Part shown: positions 48,914 to 56,000 of the stretch, piece by piece
Layout of the letters: each line of letters starts with the position of its first letter
Numbering within the stretch: position 1 is the first letter of the stretch
NCBI RefSeq assembly: GCF_014201885.1
Contig: NZ_JACHFN010000018.1
Location: 1-56,000, forward strand
Direction: 5' to 3'
Length of the DNA: 56,000 bases
From: Deinococcus budaensis
Lineage (GTDB): Bacteria; Deinococcota; Deinococci; Deinococcales; Deinococcaceae
Program-made: the position numbers and the translations under genes
Notes under the pieces: model-generated
Databases searched by the model: none
What the model saw: the letters and a program-made list of their open reading frames with translations, nothing else
What the model was told of the DNA's origin: nothing

Positions 48914-50830
48914 TTACCTGCCCGACAGGCCGCTCAGGATCACGAACGTCGTTCCTGACGGAAGCTGGGCGACCGACGAGAAGACCTGCGTTTCACCCTG
49001 AACCCGGAACACCCGGGCGGCCTCCCCGGCAAGGGTGCTCAACAGGGAGGGGGTGTTACGGGTGGTCGTGGCGAAGTTGCCGCTCACGGTCGTGGTGCCG
49101 CTGCCCACCAGATTCTCGGCATAGGTCGAAAGCCCGTTGATCGTTTGACGCACGAGCTGCTGCCCGAGCTGGGGCGCAACCGCCTTGATAGGGGCACTCA
49201 GTCCTTGCAGGAGATTCCCCCCCTGGGCCTGGTAGGCGAGGGCCTGCACGTCATAATACTTCCCACCCCGGTACAGGCGGGTGAACTCTAGGTTGACCCG
49301 CCCGAGCTGCACGTCCACCGTGGCCGTGCCGATCCAGGTTCCCTCGGGTGAAGTGGCAAGGACCGGAACCTCGCCGCGCGCCGGGGCGTTAATGCCCGTC
49401 ACGAGCTGCGCCTGCACCTGCTGGGTGGGGTCGAAGTTCGGCGCGTCCGTGTCGGTCGGTACGTCCGCAAAAGTCAGGCCGCCCGCCTGCCCGGGTGCAG
49501 ACGTGCCGCTGCGGGCCGGGGGATCGCCCGCCTCGAAGAGGAGGGCGCTCGACGCGGCCGACGTGTTGCCCGCGACCTGCGCCTCGCGCTCGGGTCCGGC
49601 CTCGAACACCAGGGCGTTGTCCGGGGCCTGGGCACCCGCCGTGCCTGGCGCCGCCGCCGGAGTCTCGTTCTGGTAGATCAACGTATTTCCCTCCTCGGCG
49701 TCGGAACCGCCGAACGGCGGGGGCGGGGGGGAGGACTCGGGTGAGGGACGGCGCTGGATTCCCGTCTCCGGGCTGCGGGCGGGCGCAGAGCCCAGCAGAG
49801 CCTCATCCCCGCCGAAGGGCGGAGGAGTGGGTGCAATGGCCGCAGGCAGGGGACGGCGCTGGACTTCTGTCTGTGGGTTGCGGGCAGGCGTGGGGTCGGG
49901 CAGAGTTTCGTCCCCGCCGAAGGGTGGGGGAGTGGTTTCAACGGCCGCAGGCAGGGGACGGGTCACGGTCAACGGCCTGTCTTGCTCTGACGAAAGGACC
50001 ACGGGCGGACGAACGCTGTCCTGACGGGTGGGTGCGGCGGGTGCCGGGGAGGAAGCCGGGGCCTGAAAAGGGCTTTCCTCGCGGGGCGGAGCTGGAGCAG
50101 AGGCCTCGACCTCAACGCTGGTCAACCCGGGGGGGGGCGGAGGGGGACCGCCGTTCGCCGGACGCTGGCCGTCCCGGTTGGTGAACGGGGAGTCGTGGTC
50201 TGCATCCTCCGTGGTCTCGGCTTGCGCCCTTTTGGGGTTCTCCCCGGCACGCTGACGGGTCTCCTCGGTCTCCCCCTGGTCCGGCTTTGACGTGGCTTCC
50301 GTGACGGGTTGAGTGGGCGGGGCCTCGGTCGCTCCCGCATCCCCCTGGTCAGCCGCCGGTTTCTTGGCCGGTAGATACGCCCCGGAGACGTTGGCCCCCG
50401 ACTCTGCCGACGCCGCCTGACTTACCTGCTGCGCGCGGGGAGGTGGAGTGAGGCTCAATGTCCAGAGCACCAGGCCGCCGCCGATGACGGCGGTGAGGGT
50501 CCAGACGCCGCTCTTGCTCTTGTCCCAGATCCAGGTGCGGCCGTCGAGGGCCTGGCGCATGAACAGGGTACGGCTCAGGGAGGTCCACTTCTCCCGTGTC
50601 CAACTTCCCTTGCCTACCCGTTGCGCGACCGGCACGCTGGGCTCGTCCTCCGCGAACCAGGCCTCTTCCAGCTCACGCGCGAACGCCGGGTGCGTCGCGC
50701 GAAAGGTGGTCATGAAGTCGAGAAATGTCCCCCGGTGTTCACCCGGGCTGGGAATGGTCGCCTGGCTCCCGGAGGCGGCCAGCTCATCTTGGATTCTCGA
50801 ACGGGCAACCTCATACTTTTTCTCTCCCAT
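48914..50830 (-). CDS. virB10: VirB10-like transfer protein with Pro-rich repeats
   Basis: This encodes 638 residues. A cytoplasmic N-terminus of about 120 residues precedes one membrane helix (WTLTAVIGGGLVLWTLSL, about 125-145) and a long Pro/Glu-rich periplasmic linker. Within the linker, a unit ending PPPFGGDE or PPPFGGSD occurs three times. The C-terminal domain (LVTGINAPARGEVPVLATSP, then GTWIGTATVDVQLGRVNLEFTRL ... FVILSG) matches VirB10/TrbI beta-barrel proteins that bridge inner and outer membranes. It is transcribed divergently from the virB2-like gene. Confidence 0.75.
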   Translation of the reverse strand: MGEKKYEVARSRIQDELAASGSQATIPSPGEHRGTFLDFMTTFRATHPAFARELEEAWFAEDEPSVPVAQRVGKGSWTREKWTSLSRTLFMRQALDGRTWIWDKSKSGVWTLTAVIGGGLVLWTLSLTPPPRAQQVSQAASAESGANVSGAYLPAKKPAADQGDAGATEAPPTQPVTEATSKPDQGETEETRQRAGENPKRAQAETTEDADHDSPFTNRDGQRPANGGPPPPPPGLTSVEVEASAPAPPREESPFQAPASSPAPAAPTRQDSVRPPVVLSSEQDRPLTVTRPLPAAVETTPPPFGGDETLPDPTPARNPQTEVQRRPLPAAIAPTPPPFGGDEALLGSAPARSPETGIQRRPSPESSPPPPPFGGSDAEEGNTLIYQNETPAAAPGTAGAQAPDNALVFEAGPEREAQVAGNTSAASSALLFEAGDPPARSGTSAPGQAGGLTFADVPTDTDAPNFDPTQQVQAQLVTGINAPARGEVPVLATSPEGTWIGTATVDVQLGRVNLEFTRLYRGGKYYDVQALAYQAQGGNLLQGLSAPIKAVAPQLGQQLVRQTINGLSTYAENLVGSGTTTVSGNFATTTRNTPSLLSTLAGEAARVFRVQGETQVFSSVAQLPSGTTFVILSGLSGR

Positions 50831-50852
50831 AACAGATTAATGGTACTTGAAC

Positions 50853-50869
50853 GGAATAGTTTTGCCAAA
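50853..50869 (+). promoter_or_regulatory. Conjugation motif 4: GGAATAGTTTTGCCAAA
   Basis: Between the divergent virB10 and virB2-like genes, 39 bases before the latter. The last residues differ from the other copies. Confidence 0.45.
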
Positions 50870-50907
50870 TAGAATCCCAGGTGGGTAACCCCCACCAGGA
50901 GGAAGTG

Positions 50908-51225
50908 ATGAGTCGAGTCAAGTTGCTGCTGTTGCTGTTTCCCTTCTTGCTGTCCTCGGCGCTCGCGCAGGTGCTTGACCCGACGGCCAGCAGCCCGGAC
51001 AACGTGTTCAAGGCGACCGGCTGTTTGATTGTCAAGTGGGGCACCGGGCTGCCCTTCCTGGGCCTGCTGTTGGTGGTCGGCCTGGGAGGCTACTTCGTCG
51101 GCAAGGCCATTCAAGACCGTGTTGGAGGCGACAAGGTGGCGCTTTTCTCAAGCGGTGGTGGCGTGCTCGGCCTCGTGTTGCTGCGCGCCATTCTGAGCGC
51201 CACCATCGGACAGACGTGCGCCTGA
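50908..51225 (+). CDS. virB2: VirB2-like pilin
   Basis: This encodes 105 residues. A signal peptide (residues 1-21) is followed by a short loop and two hydrophobic helices (about 43-66 and 82-98) separated by a small polar turn, the usual VirB2/TrbC plan. The mature protein of about 85 residues fits a conjugative pilin subunit. A GGAGGAAGTG ribosome site precedes the ATG, and a VirB3-like gene follows within 16 bases. Confidence 0.75.
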   Translation: MSRVKLLLLLFPFLLSSALAQVLDPTASSPDNVFKATGCLIVKWGTGLPFLGLLLVVGLGGYFVGKAIQDRVGGDKVALFSSGGGVLGLVLLRAILSATIGQTCA

Positions 51226-51241
51226 ACGGGGAGGCCCCCCC

Positions 51242-51577
51242 ATGTTGAAGGGATCGCGGGTCGAGGGCATGGATACCGACACGCGTTACGGCGTGTTCGG
51301 CTCGTTCCAGCTTTGGGAGGGCCTGGCGCTCCTGGCAGCCATCATCCTGCCCATGTCGATTGCCAGCAACTACCGGCTACCGTTTTTCCTGACCCTGCTG
51401 GCGCCGCTGGTGGGCTTCATGGTGACCCTGTTCGTGATCTTTTACCTCCGCAATATCGAAGACCACGAGCCCCGCAAATTCGACACCTGGTACGGGTGGT
51501 ACACCGGGCCGGATTACTACGAGGTGCGCCCCGACCCCCACCCGGTCCCCGTGACCCGTAGGCCGAGCGAGCTATGA
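51242..51577 (+). CDS. virB3: VirB3-like membrane protein
   Basis: This encodes 111 residues. Two membrane helices (about 25-42 and 48-68) are packed close together near the N-terminus, and a hydrophilic C-terminal tail follows (YLRNIEDHEPRKFDTWYGW). The size, the two helices and the position between a pilin and VirB4 match VirB3/TrbD. It probably anchors VirB4 to the inner membrane. The virB4 start follows 16 bases after its stop. Confidence 0.75.
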   Translation: MLKGSRVEGMDTDTRYGVFGSFQLWEGLALLAAIILPMSIASNYRLPFFLTLLAPLVGFMVTLFVIFYLRNIEDHEPRKFDTWYGWYTGPDYYEVRPDPHPVPVTRRPSEL

Positions 51578-51593
51578 CCTGGAGGCCAAGCGT

Positions 51594-54191
51594 ATGACCA
51601 AGAGGCGCCGCGACCTGCGGCGTCCGTCCGTCTGGAAGGACCCCGAGACGGGCGGGCGCACCGCCAACGTGTTGCAGTACCAGCCTTACTACGATGTCGT
51701 GACCGACATTCTCGCCCAGCCCAGCGGCGCGATGCGCCGTACCGATCCCGGCGTCATGCTGCTTGAAAACGGTCTGACGGCCGTTGGGGTGATGCTCCGG
51801 CCACCGCCCCGGCTGACCATGACCAAGGACGTGCTCGACGGACGACTCAAGGACTTGCAGCGGGCCCTGGCGATGAGCGTGCCCGAGGGCATGACCGCCC
51901 GGGTCTACGTGCGGAAGGTGCAGGTCAGCCGCGAACGCCTGAAGGGCCTGTGGCGTCAGGGTGTGAGCGACAACCCGCTGGCGAGCTACCTGTACGGCGA
52001 GCGGATGAAGCACCTCGACGACCTGCGCCGCCGCGACGTGCTGCGGGAGTGGATCTATTTCGCCACCCTCGACGTGCGTTCCCCCGTGCCCTTCACGTCG
52101 GACGCGCCCCCAGCTCCCGAGGCCCTGGGCAGGATCGTCGCCCACGCGTGCCAGAAGCGCGAGGAATTCATCAAAAACCTGGCCGCCGTCGGGTATGGCG
52201 CGCGCCCGATGACGGCCGACGAGATCAAGCGCGAGTGCGACGTGTACCACAACCCGGACACCCGTGGCGCTCCCCACGCGCCCCTGATCCTGGAAGGACC
52301 GGCCCGCTATGCGAACTCGCCCGAGGTCAATGGAGAACCCGATCACCTCACCTTCAGTCGGCAGGTTTTTCGCACCCCCATCAACCTGGAGGGTCACGCG
52401 CACACGGTCGTTGGCAGCACCCTCGTCTACGCGCTGAGCCTGTACGGGCTGCCGACCTTCAGCGAGTTCGGGCTGTTCGACGAGATCGCCACCGGGCTGA
52501 CCGAGGGTGACGTGACCTTCGTGCTGGAGTACCACCACCTGTCCTACCAACTCAACCGCGAGAAGCTGGAAAGCGCCAAGCGCGGTGTCGAGGGTGAAAA
52601 GGACAGCAGTGGCAGCGCCGCCGCCCGGCACAGGCGGCTCAGCAGGACGCTTGAACACGTGTACGACAACCGCGACCGCTTCTGGATGACCGGCTGCACC
52701 GTGCTGCTTTACGGGCGGGGAGAAGAGCAGCAGGCCGAGATGCTGACCCAGGTGGGAAGTGCCCTGTCGCATTTCAACACCGTGCGCGTCGTGCAGCACG
52801 GCTTTCAGAGCGGCAAGGTGTACAAGGCCCTGGCCCCGTTCAACGGCGGTCGCACCCCGTTCCCGACCCGCCTGGTGGGCAGCAACGCCATCGGTTACCT
52901 GCCCGCCATCGGGCCGTTTGAGGGGGTTGGCAGTCCGACCCTGGTGTACCGCAACCGCAGCGACAGCCTCACGGTGTTCGATCCCTACCACCTGGGCACC
53001 CAGGCGCAGCATTTCCTGATGCTGGCGCCGACCGGCTGGGGCAAGACTTACCTGGTCATGAGCGTGCTGTTCGCGCTGATCTACCACCACAATCCGCGCG
53101 TCAGCGTGATCGACCAGAAGCCCGACCTGCGCGACTTCATCCTGGGCATGGGCGGCCTGCACGTCATCCTCGGGGCAGAGTCGCCGCACCGCATTAACCC
53201 GATGGACCTGCCGCCGGGAGAGACGGCACCGGACACCGGCAAGATGGATTTCCTGATCGCGCTCTACCGGGCCTTTGTACCGCCCGGACAGGACAGCGAG
53301 CGGACGGCCGCGCAAAACGTGCTGCTCACGAACGCGGTCCGGCACGTCTACCACGCCGCCACGGTCAGCAGGCGTGCGCCGCGGCTGCGCCAGGTGCGGG
53401 CGATGCTGGGCGGCATGACCACCCGGTTCGACGGCACGCCGCTCACACCGGACCAGATGGAGATGGCGCGCGCCATGAGCCTGATCATGACGGGCTTTAC
53501 CGGCGACGACACCGACTGGGGCAAGGTGATCGACCAGTACACCAACATCGAGATCGACGCGCAGTACGTGTACTACGACCTCGGCAAAATCAGCCCCCAG
53601 TCGCAGCAGCGGCGGGTCGCCATGCTGATCGCCTACGACCGGGTGTGGCACGACGCCCGCACCCAGGCGGGCAAGAAGCTCCTGTTCATCGATGAGCTGG
53701 GCGTGCAACTGGAGTCCGAGGTGGACCAGAAGTACTTCGCAGAGACCGCGCTCCTGGCCCGCTCGTTCGGCCTCAGCGTGGGCGGCGCGACCCAAAGCCC
53801 GCTGCACCTCAACAAGATGCCCGCCCTCAAAGACGCCTTTCAGTTCCACTGGCTGGGGCGCACCAACAGCGAGACCGCTCTCCGGGCCATGCAGGAAGAC
53901 CTCGGCATGCCCGAGGCCGTGGTGAAGGCCGTGCCGTCCTTGCAGCAACTCAGCGCGATGTACAGCGAGTGGGTGCTGGTCTACCAGCCGTCGAGCGGCA
54001 CCCATCAGGGCGAGATTCTGCGGATCGAGGAAAGCCGGGCCTTTTACTGGCTCGCCACCAGCCGCGACGACGAGGCCAAGCGGCGCACAGCTGCCTTCAC
54101 CCGGTACGGGGGCAACACCGTCGCCGCGCTGGAGGAACTGGTCGGCGCCGAGCAACACCGGGAATCAACACGGGGGGGGGTTGTGGCATGA
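51594..54191 (+). CDS. virB4: VirB4-like ATPase
   Basis: This encodes 865 residues. The N-terminal 440 residues are the membrane-associating CagE/TrbE-type region. The motor has Walker A APTGWGKTY (about residue 477), SVIDQKPDLRDF, Walker B LLFIDELGVQL (about residue 695) and a TQSPLHLNKM segment. The length is in the normal range of 780-900. It powers assembly of the type IV channel and pilus and is the best conserved marker of the system. The stop overlaps the next start (ATGA). Confidence 0.92.
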   Translation: MTKRRRDLRRPSVWKDPETGGRTANVLQYQPYYDVVTDILAQPSGAMRRTDPGVMLLENGLTAVGVMLRPPPRLTMTKDVLDGRLKDLQRALAMSVPEGMTARVYVRKVQVSRERLKGLWRQGVSDNPLASYLYGERMKHLDDLRRRDVLREWIYFATLDVRSPVPFTSDAPPAPEALGRIVAHACQKREEFIKNLAAVGYGARPMTADEIKRECDVYHNPDTRGAPHAPLILEGPARYANSPEVNGEPDHLTFSRQVFRTPINLEGHAHTVVGSTLVYALSLYGLPTFSEFGLFDEIATGLTEGDVTFVLEYHHLSYQLNREKLESAKRGVEGEKDSSGSAAARHRRLSRTLEHVYDNRDRFWMTGCTVLLYGRGEEQQAEMLTQVGSALSHFNTVRVVQHGFQSGKVYKALAPFNGGRTPFPTRLVGSNAIGYLPAIGPFEGVGSPTLVYRNRSDSLTVFDPYHLGTQAQHFLMLAPTGWGKTYLVMSVLFALIYHHNPRVSVIDQKPDLRDFILGMGGLHVILGAESPHRINPMDLPPGETAPDTGKMDFLIALYRAFVPPGQDSERTAAQNVLLTNAVRHVYHAATVSRRAPRLRQVRAMLGGMTTRFDGTPLTPDQMEMARAMSLIMTGFTGDDTDWGKVIDQYTNIEIDAQYVYYDLGKISPQSQQRRVAMLIAYDRVWHDARTQAGKKLLFIDELGVQLESEVDQKYFAETALLARSFGLSVGGATQSPLHLNKMPALKDAFQFHWLGRTNSETALRAMQEDLGMPEAVVKAVPSLQQLSAMYSEWVLVYQPSSGTHQGEILRIEESRAFYWLATSRDDEAKRRTAAFTRYGGNTVAALEELVGAEQHRESTRGGVVA

Positions 54192-55192
54192 GGAGGACCC
54201 TTGCACTGACGGCCCTGCTGCTGGGGAGCGCGCAGGCGGACGCGTGGGACGACATCGGTACCTTCATGCAGTCGGCGTGCAGCACCACCCAGCAGGTCGG
54301 CGGCAACGATTTCGATTGGCTGTGCAGCATCAGCAGCTCCTACGGCTTCCTGGTGGACAACATCGTCAACGGCGACTGGGAGGCGTTCGCCCGCGAGGTC
54401 ATGGGGCAGTACGGCTCGCAGCTCGTGGGGTACTTCGCGGGTGAACTCGGTTCGGGGAACCTGAACAAGATCACGGCCGACATCGACGAGGCGTTGCGCG
54501 GCACCTACGCCGAGACCCGCTCGGCGCTGCTGGGGGCCATGACGCGCACCCTGCGCGCCCAGACCCGGGGGCAGAAGGACGACAACGAGGGCCTGCCGGT
54601 CACCACGGCGGGCGGCCTGGCCGACTACAGCGCGAACGCGCACCCGATCCTGCGCGTCGCCCAGGACGCCGGGCGCTACCAGCGCACGGCCGACATGTTC
54701 GCCGGGCTGATGCAGGCGGCCAAGGCCAAAAAGATCAACGAGGAATCCCAGCGGGCTGTCGAGAGCGCCCTGCAACCCGCCATCACCAACGCGGCCGGTG
54801 TCGTGGGGGTGCCTGGCGTCCGTCCGGGCTTCGCCGACGCGCAGACGGCCAAGGCCAAGACGGCGCTGTCCACCCGGGAGGTGAATGAACTCTCGCTGGG
54901 CAGCTTCAACGAGTTTTTCAAGGCTTACATGACCACCAGCGTCGCGGAGCTGCAACTGCTCACCGAGATCGCCAAGCAGGGAGCGCTGACAAACACGCAA
55001 CTGCTTCAGGGCTACCAGACGGGGATGAACGACCTGGTGAGCAGCAACAACGACCTCAAGACCGAGTTGGAGGAGGTTGCGGCAGAGCACCTGAACGAGG
55101 CGGAAAGCTTGATGCGCCGGATCGACCTCCAGCTTGAGTCCACCCAGGCCCTGCTCCGGTTTGACGGAACTGGCACGGGAGGGACGCCGTGA
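54188..55192 (+). CDS. VirB5/TrbJ-like secreted transfer protein
   Basis: This encodes 334 residues. A signal peptide (residues 1-16) is followed by an extended helical protein with Cys pairs in the N-terminal part (SACSTTQQ, DWLCSIS). Long helices at about 210-310 contain the ELQLLTEIAKQGALTNTQLLQGYQTG stretch, similar to the C-terminal helices of TrbJ/VirB5, which cap the pilus. The order virB4 then this gene then a VirB6-like gene matches the trb/virB layout. Its stop overlaps the next start (GTGA). Confidence 0.65.
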   Translation: MRRTLALTALLLGSAQADAWDDIGTFMQSACSTTQQVGGNDFDWLCSISSSYGFLVDNIVNGDWEAFAREVMGQYGSQLVGYFAGELGSGNLNKITADIDEALRGTYAETRSALLGAMTRTLRAQTRGQKDDNEGLPVTTAGGLADYSANAHPILRVAQDAGRYQRTADMFAGLMQAAKAKKINEESQRAVESALQPAITNAAGVVGVPGVRPGFADAQTAKAKTALSTREVNELSLGSFNEFFKAYMTTSVAELQLLTEIAKQGALTNTQLLQGYQTGMNDLVSSNNDLKTELEEVAAEHLNEAESLMRRIDLQLESTQALLRFDGTGTGGTP

Positions 55193-56000
55193 GGCTGCTG
55201 TGGTTGCTGGTGCTGCTGTGCCTGAGCGTGGCAGCGGCGGCAGGCTCACCGGAGGCGGAGCAGATCAAGCAGTACCTGCTGGGTACCTCCCAGAACTCCA
55301 CGCTGGGCGAGTACCTGAACGTGATCGGCGGCAGCCCCCTCAAGGTGCTGTACGCGGACACCCAGAAGATCGCCCATCCCTACATCATCAACACGGCCGT
55401 GGGGTTCGGCTTGACCCTGACCGTGATAGGAGCGGTGCGCGCGTTCGCCAAGCACAGTGTCGAGGGCGGGAGTCACCAGAAGCTCGGGCAGATCATGGTC
55501 CGCCATGCCATCGCGGCAGGCGTGATCGTCGTGTGCGCCTCGCCCGCCCGTCCTGCCGTGGAGACCACCCTGTACGGCGTGCGGGTTGCCTATGTGGCCG
55601 GGCACAAGCTGTTCGCCAACGACCTGGAACACCGGATGGAGGAGACCAAAAAAGGGTTCGCCACCATCCTGGCGAACACCGTGCAGGCGGGCACGATGGT
55701 CGCCGGGGCCAAGGCGGTCGGTTCCGGCGTGGCGAAGGCGGCGGGCCGGGCCGCTGCGGGCCGGGGCGGCACCATCGGCGGCAAGGTCGCCGGTGGTCTC
55801 AAGACGGTGGACGACGCGGCCACCCGGGGCGTCGTGGGTGTTGCGGGCGGCGTGTTCGGCGCCCTGGGCGGCAACCTGGGCGCCATGCTCGACTTCCTCA
55901 ATCAGTATCAGGGGCTGCTGGGGACCCTGGGGCTGATGGGGGCCATGCTCGGCATCCTCGTACCGGTGTTCGTTGGGGCCTGGGCACTCGGCCAGGGACG
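55189..56000 (+). CDS. VirB6/TrbL-like membrane protein (3' end cut by window)
   Basis: A frame of at least 270 codons starts at the GTG 55189, overlapping the previous stop, and runs off the right edge without a stop. The visible part has an N-terminal signal-anchor (LWLLVLLCLSVAAAA), a helix near residue 65 (INTAVGFGLTLTVIGAVRAF), one near residue 100 (AIAAGVIVVCAS), an Ala/Gly-rich loop and a hydrophobic C-terminal stretch from residue 245 onward. This arrangement is typical for VirB6/TrbL proteins that form the inner-membrane pore. Confidence 0.65.
   Translation, partial: MRLLWLLVLLCLSVAAAAGSPEAEQIKQYLLGTSQNSTLGEYLNVIGGSPLKVLYADTQKIAHPYIINTAVGFGLTLTVIGAVRAFAKHSVEGGSHQKLGQIMVRHAIAAGVIVVCASPARPAVETTLYGVRVAYVAGHKLFANDLEHRMEETKKGFATILANTVQAGTMVAGAKAVGSGVAKAAGRAAAGRGGTIGGKVAGGLKTVDDAATRGVVGVAGGVFGALGGNLGAMLDFLNQYQGLLGTLGLMGAMLGILVPVFVGAWALGQG

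Noticed and set aside
51417..54158. A 913-codon minus-strand frame opposite virB4
   Set aside because: It is the antisense shadow of virB4; no motifs, and composition is typical for a GC-rich complementary frame.
1..56000. rRNA or tRNA genes
   Set aside because: No stretch with rRNA core motifs or a complete tRNA cloverleaf was recognised, apart from the tRNA-like part of tmRNA.

Overview
The window looks like a large, GC-rich plasmid or plasmid-derived replicon from Deinococcus or a close relative. The assignment rests on the high GC content, a RepA-type initiator beside a highly ordered iteron origin, a ParA/ribbon-helix-helix partition pair, two Excalibur-tailed secreted nucleases and a near-complete conjugation locus. 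The genus is inferred; no search was run. One oddity is a full-length tmRNA gene (37528-37884), normally chromosomal, so a chromid, a co-integrate or an integrated plasmid cannot be excluded.

Layout. 1-4.0 kb: the tail of a transposase, secreted proteins and nuclease cassette A. 4.0-7.1 kb: accessory cassette 1, a long leader repeat followed by small genes under palindromic operators and an XRE regulator. 7.1-10.8 kb: a tightly overlapped operon of VapB, VapC, a beta-CASP RNase-like protein, a tyrosine recombinase and an HNH protein. 10.9-13.4 kb: a response regulator, nuclease cassette B and a VbhA-like/Fic pair. 13.4-23.7 kb (minus strand): a four-gene defence operon of PLD-SNF2 helicase, adenine methyltransferase, McrB and McrC. 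23.7-26.4 kb: an IS remnant, a hairpin array and accessory cassette 2, which repeats the leader and operators of cassette 1. 26.4-31.2 kb: a frameshifted membrane Mrr-like gene, a secreted hydrolase, ParA/RHH and a primase-polymerase. 31.2-33.1 kb: RepA and a 2 x 5 inverted iteron origin with an exact 22-bp period. 33.1-38.9 kb: a frameshifted gene, an RNase H-like protein, a STAND-SARP protein and tmRNA. 38.9-56 kb: an unassigned protein, an oriT candidate, MobC-like and relaxase-like proteins, VirD4, and VirB9-, VirB10-, VirB2-, VirB3-, VirB4-, VirB5- and VirB6-like genes, the last running off the end.

The genes form four cooperating blocks. Replication and partition use RepA, the iterons, ParA/RHH and the primase. 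Transfer uses oriT, the relaxase, VirD4 and the VirB-like genes. Stabilisation and defence use VapBC, Fic, the helicase-methyltransferase-McrBC operon and Mrr. Two accessory cassettes are probably co-regulated through TGTACCACA-N2-TGTGGTACA operators.

The strongest candidates for something not well described are the PLD-helicase/adenine-methyltransferase/McrBC operon with its low-GC, probably exchanged specificity region; the VapBC/beta-CASP/recombinase operon; the operator-leader regulon; and the nuclease genes coupled to a conserved micro-ORF.
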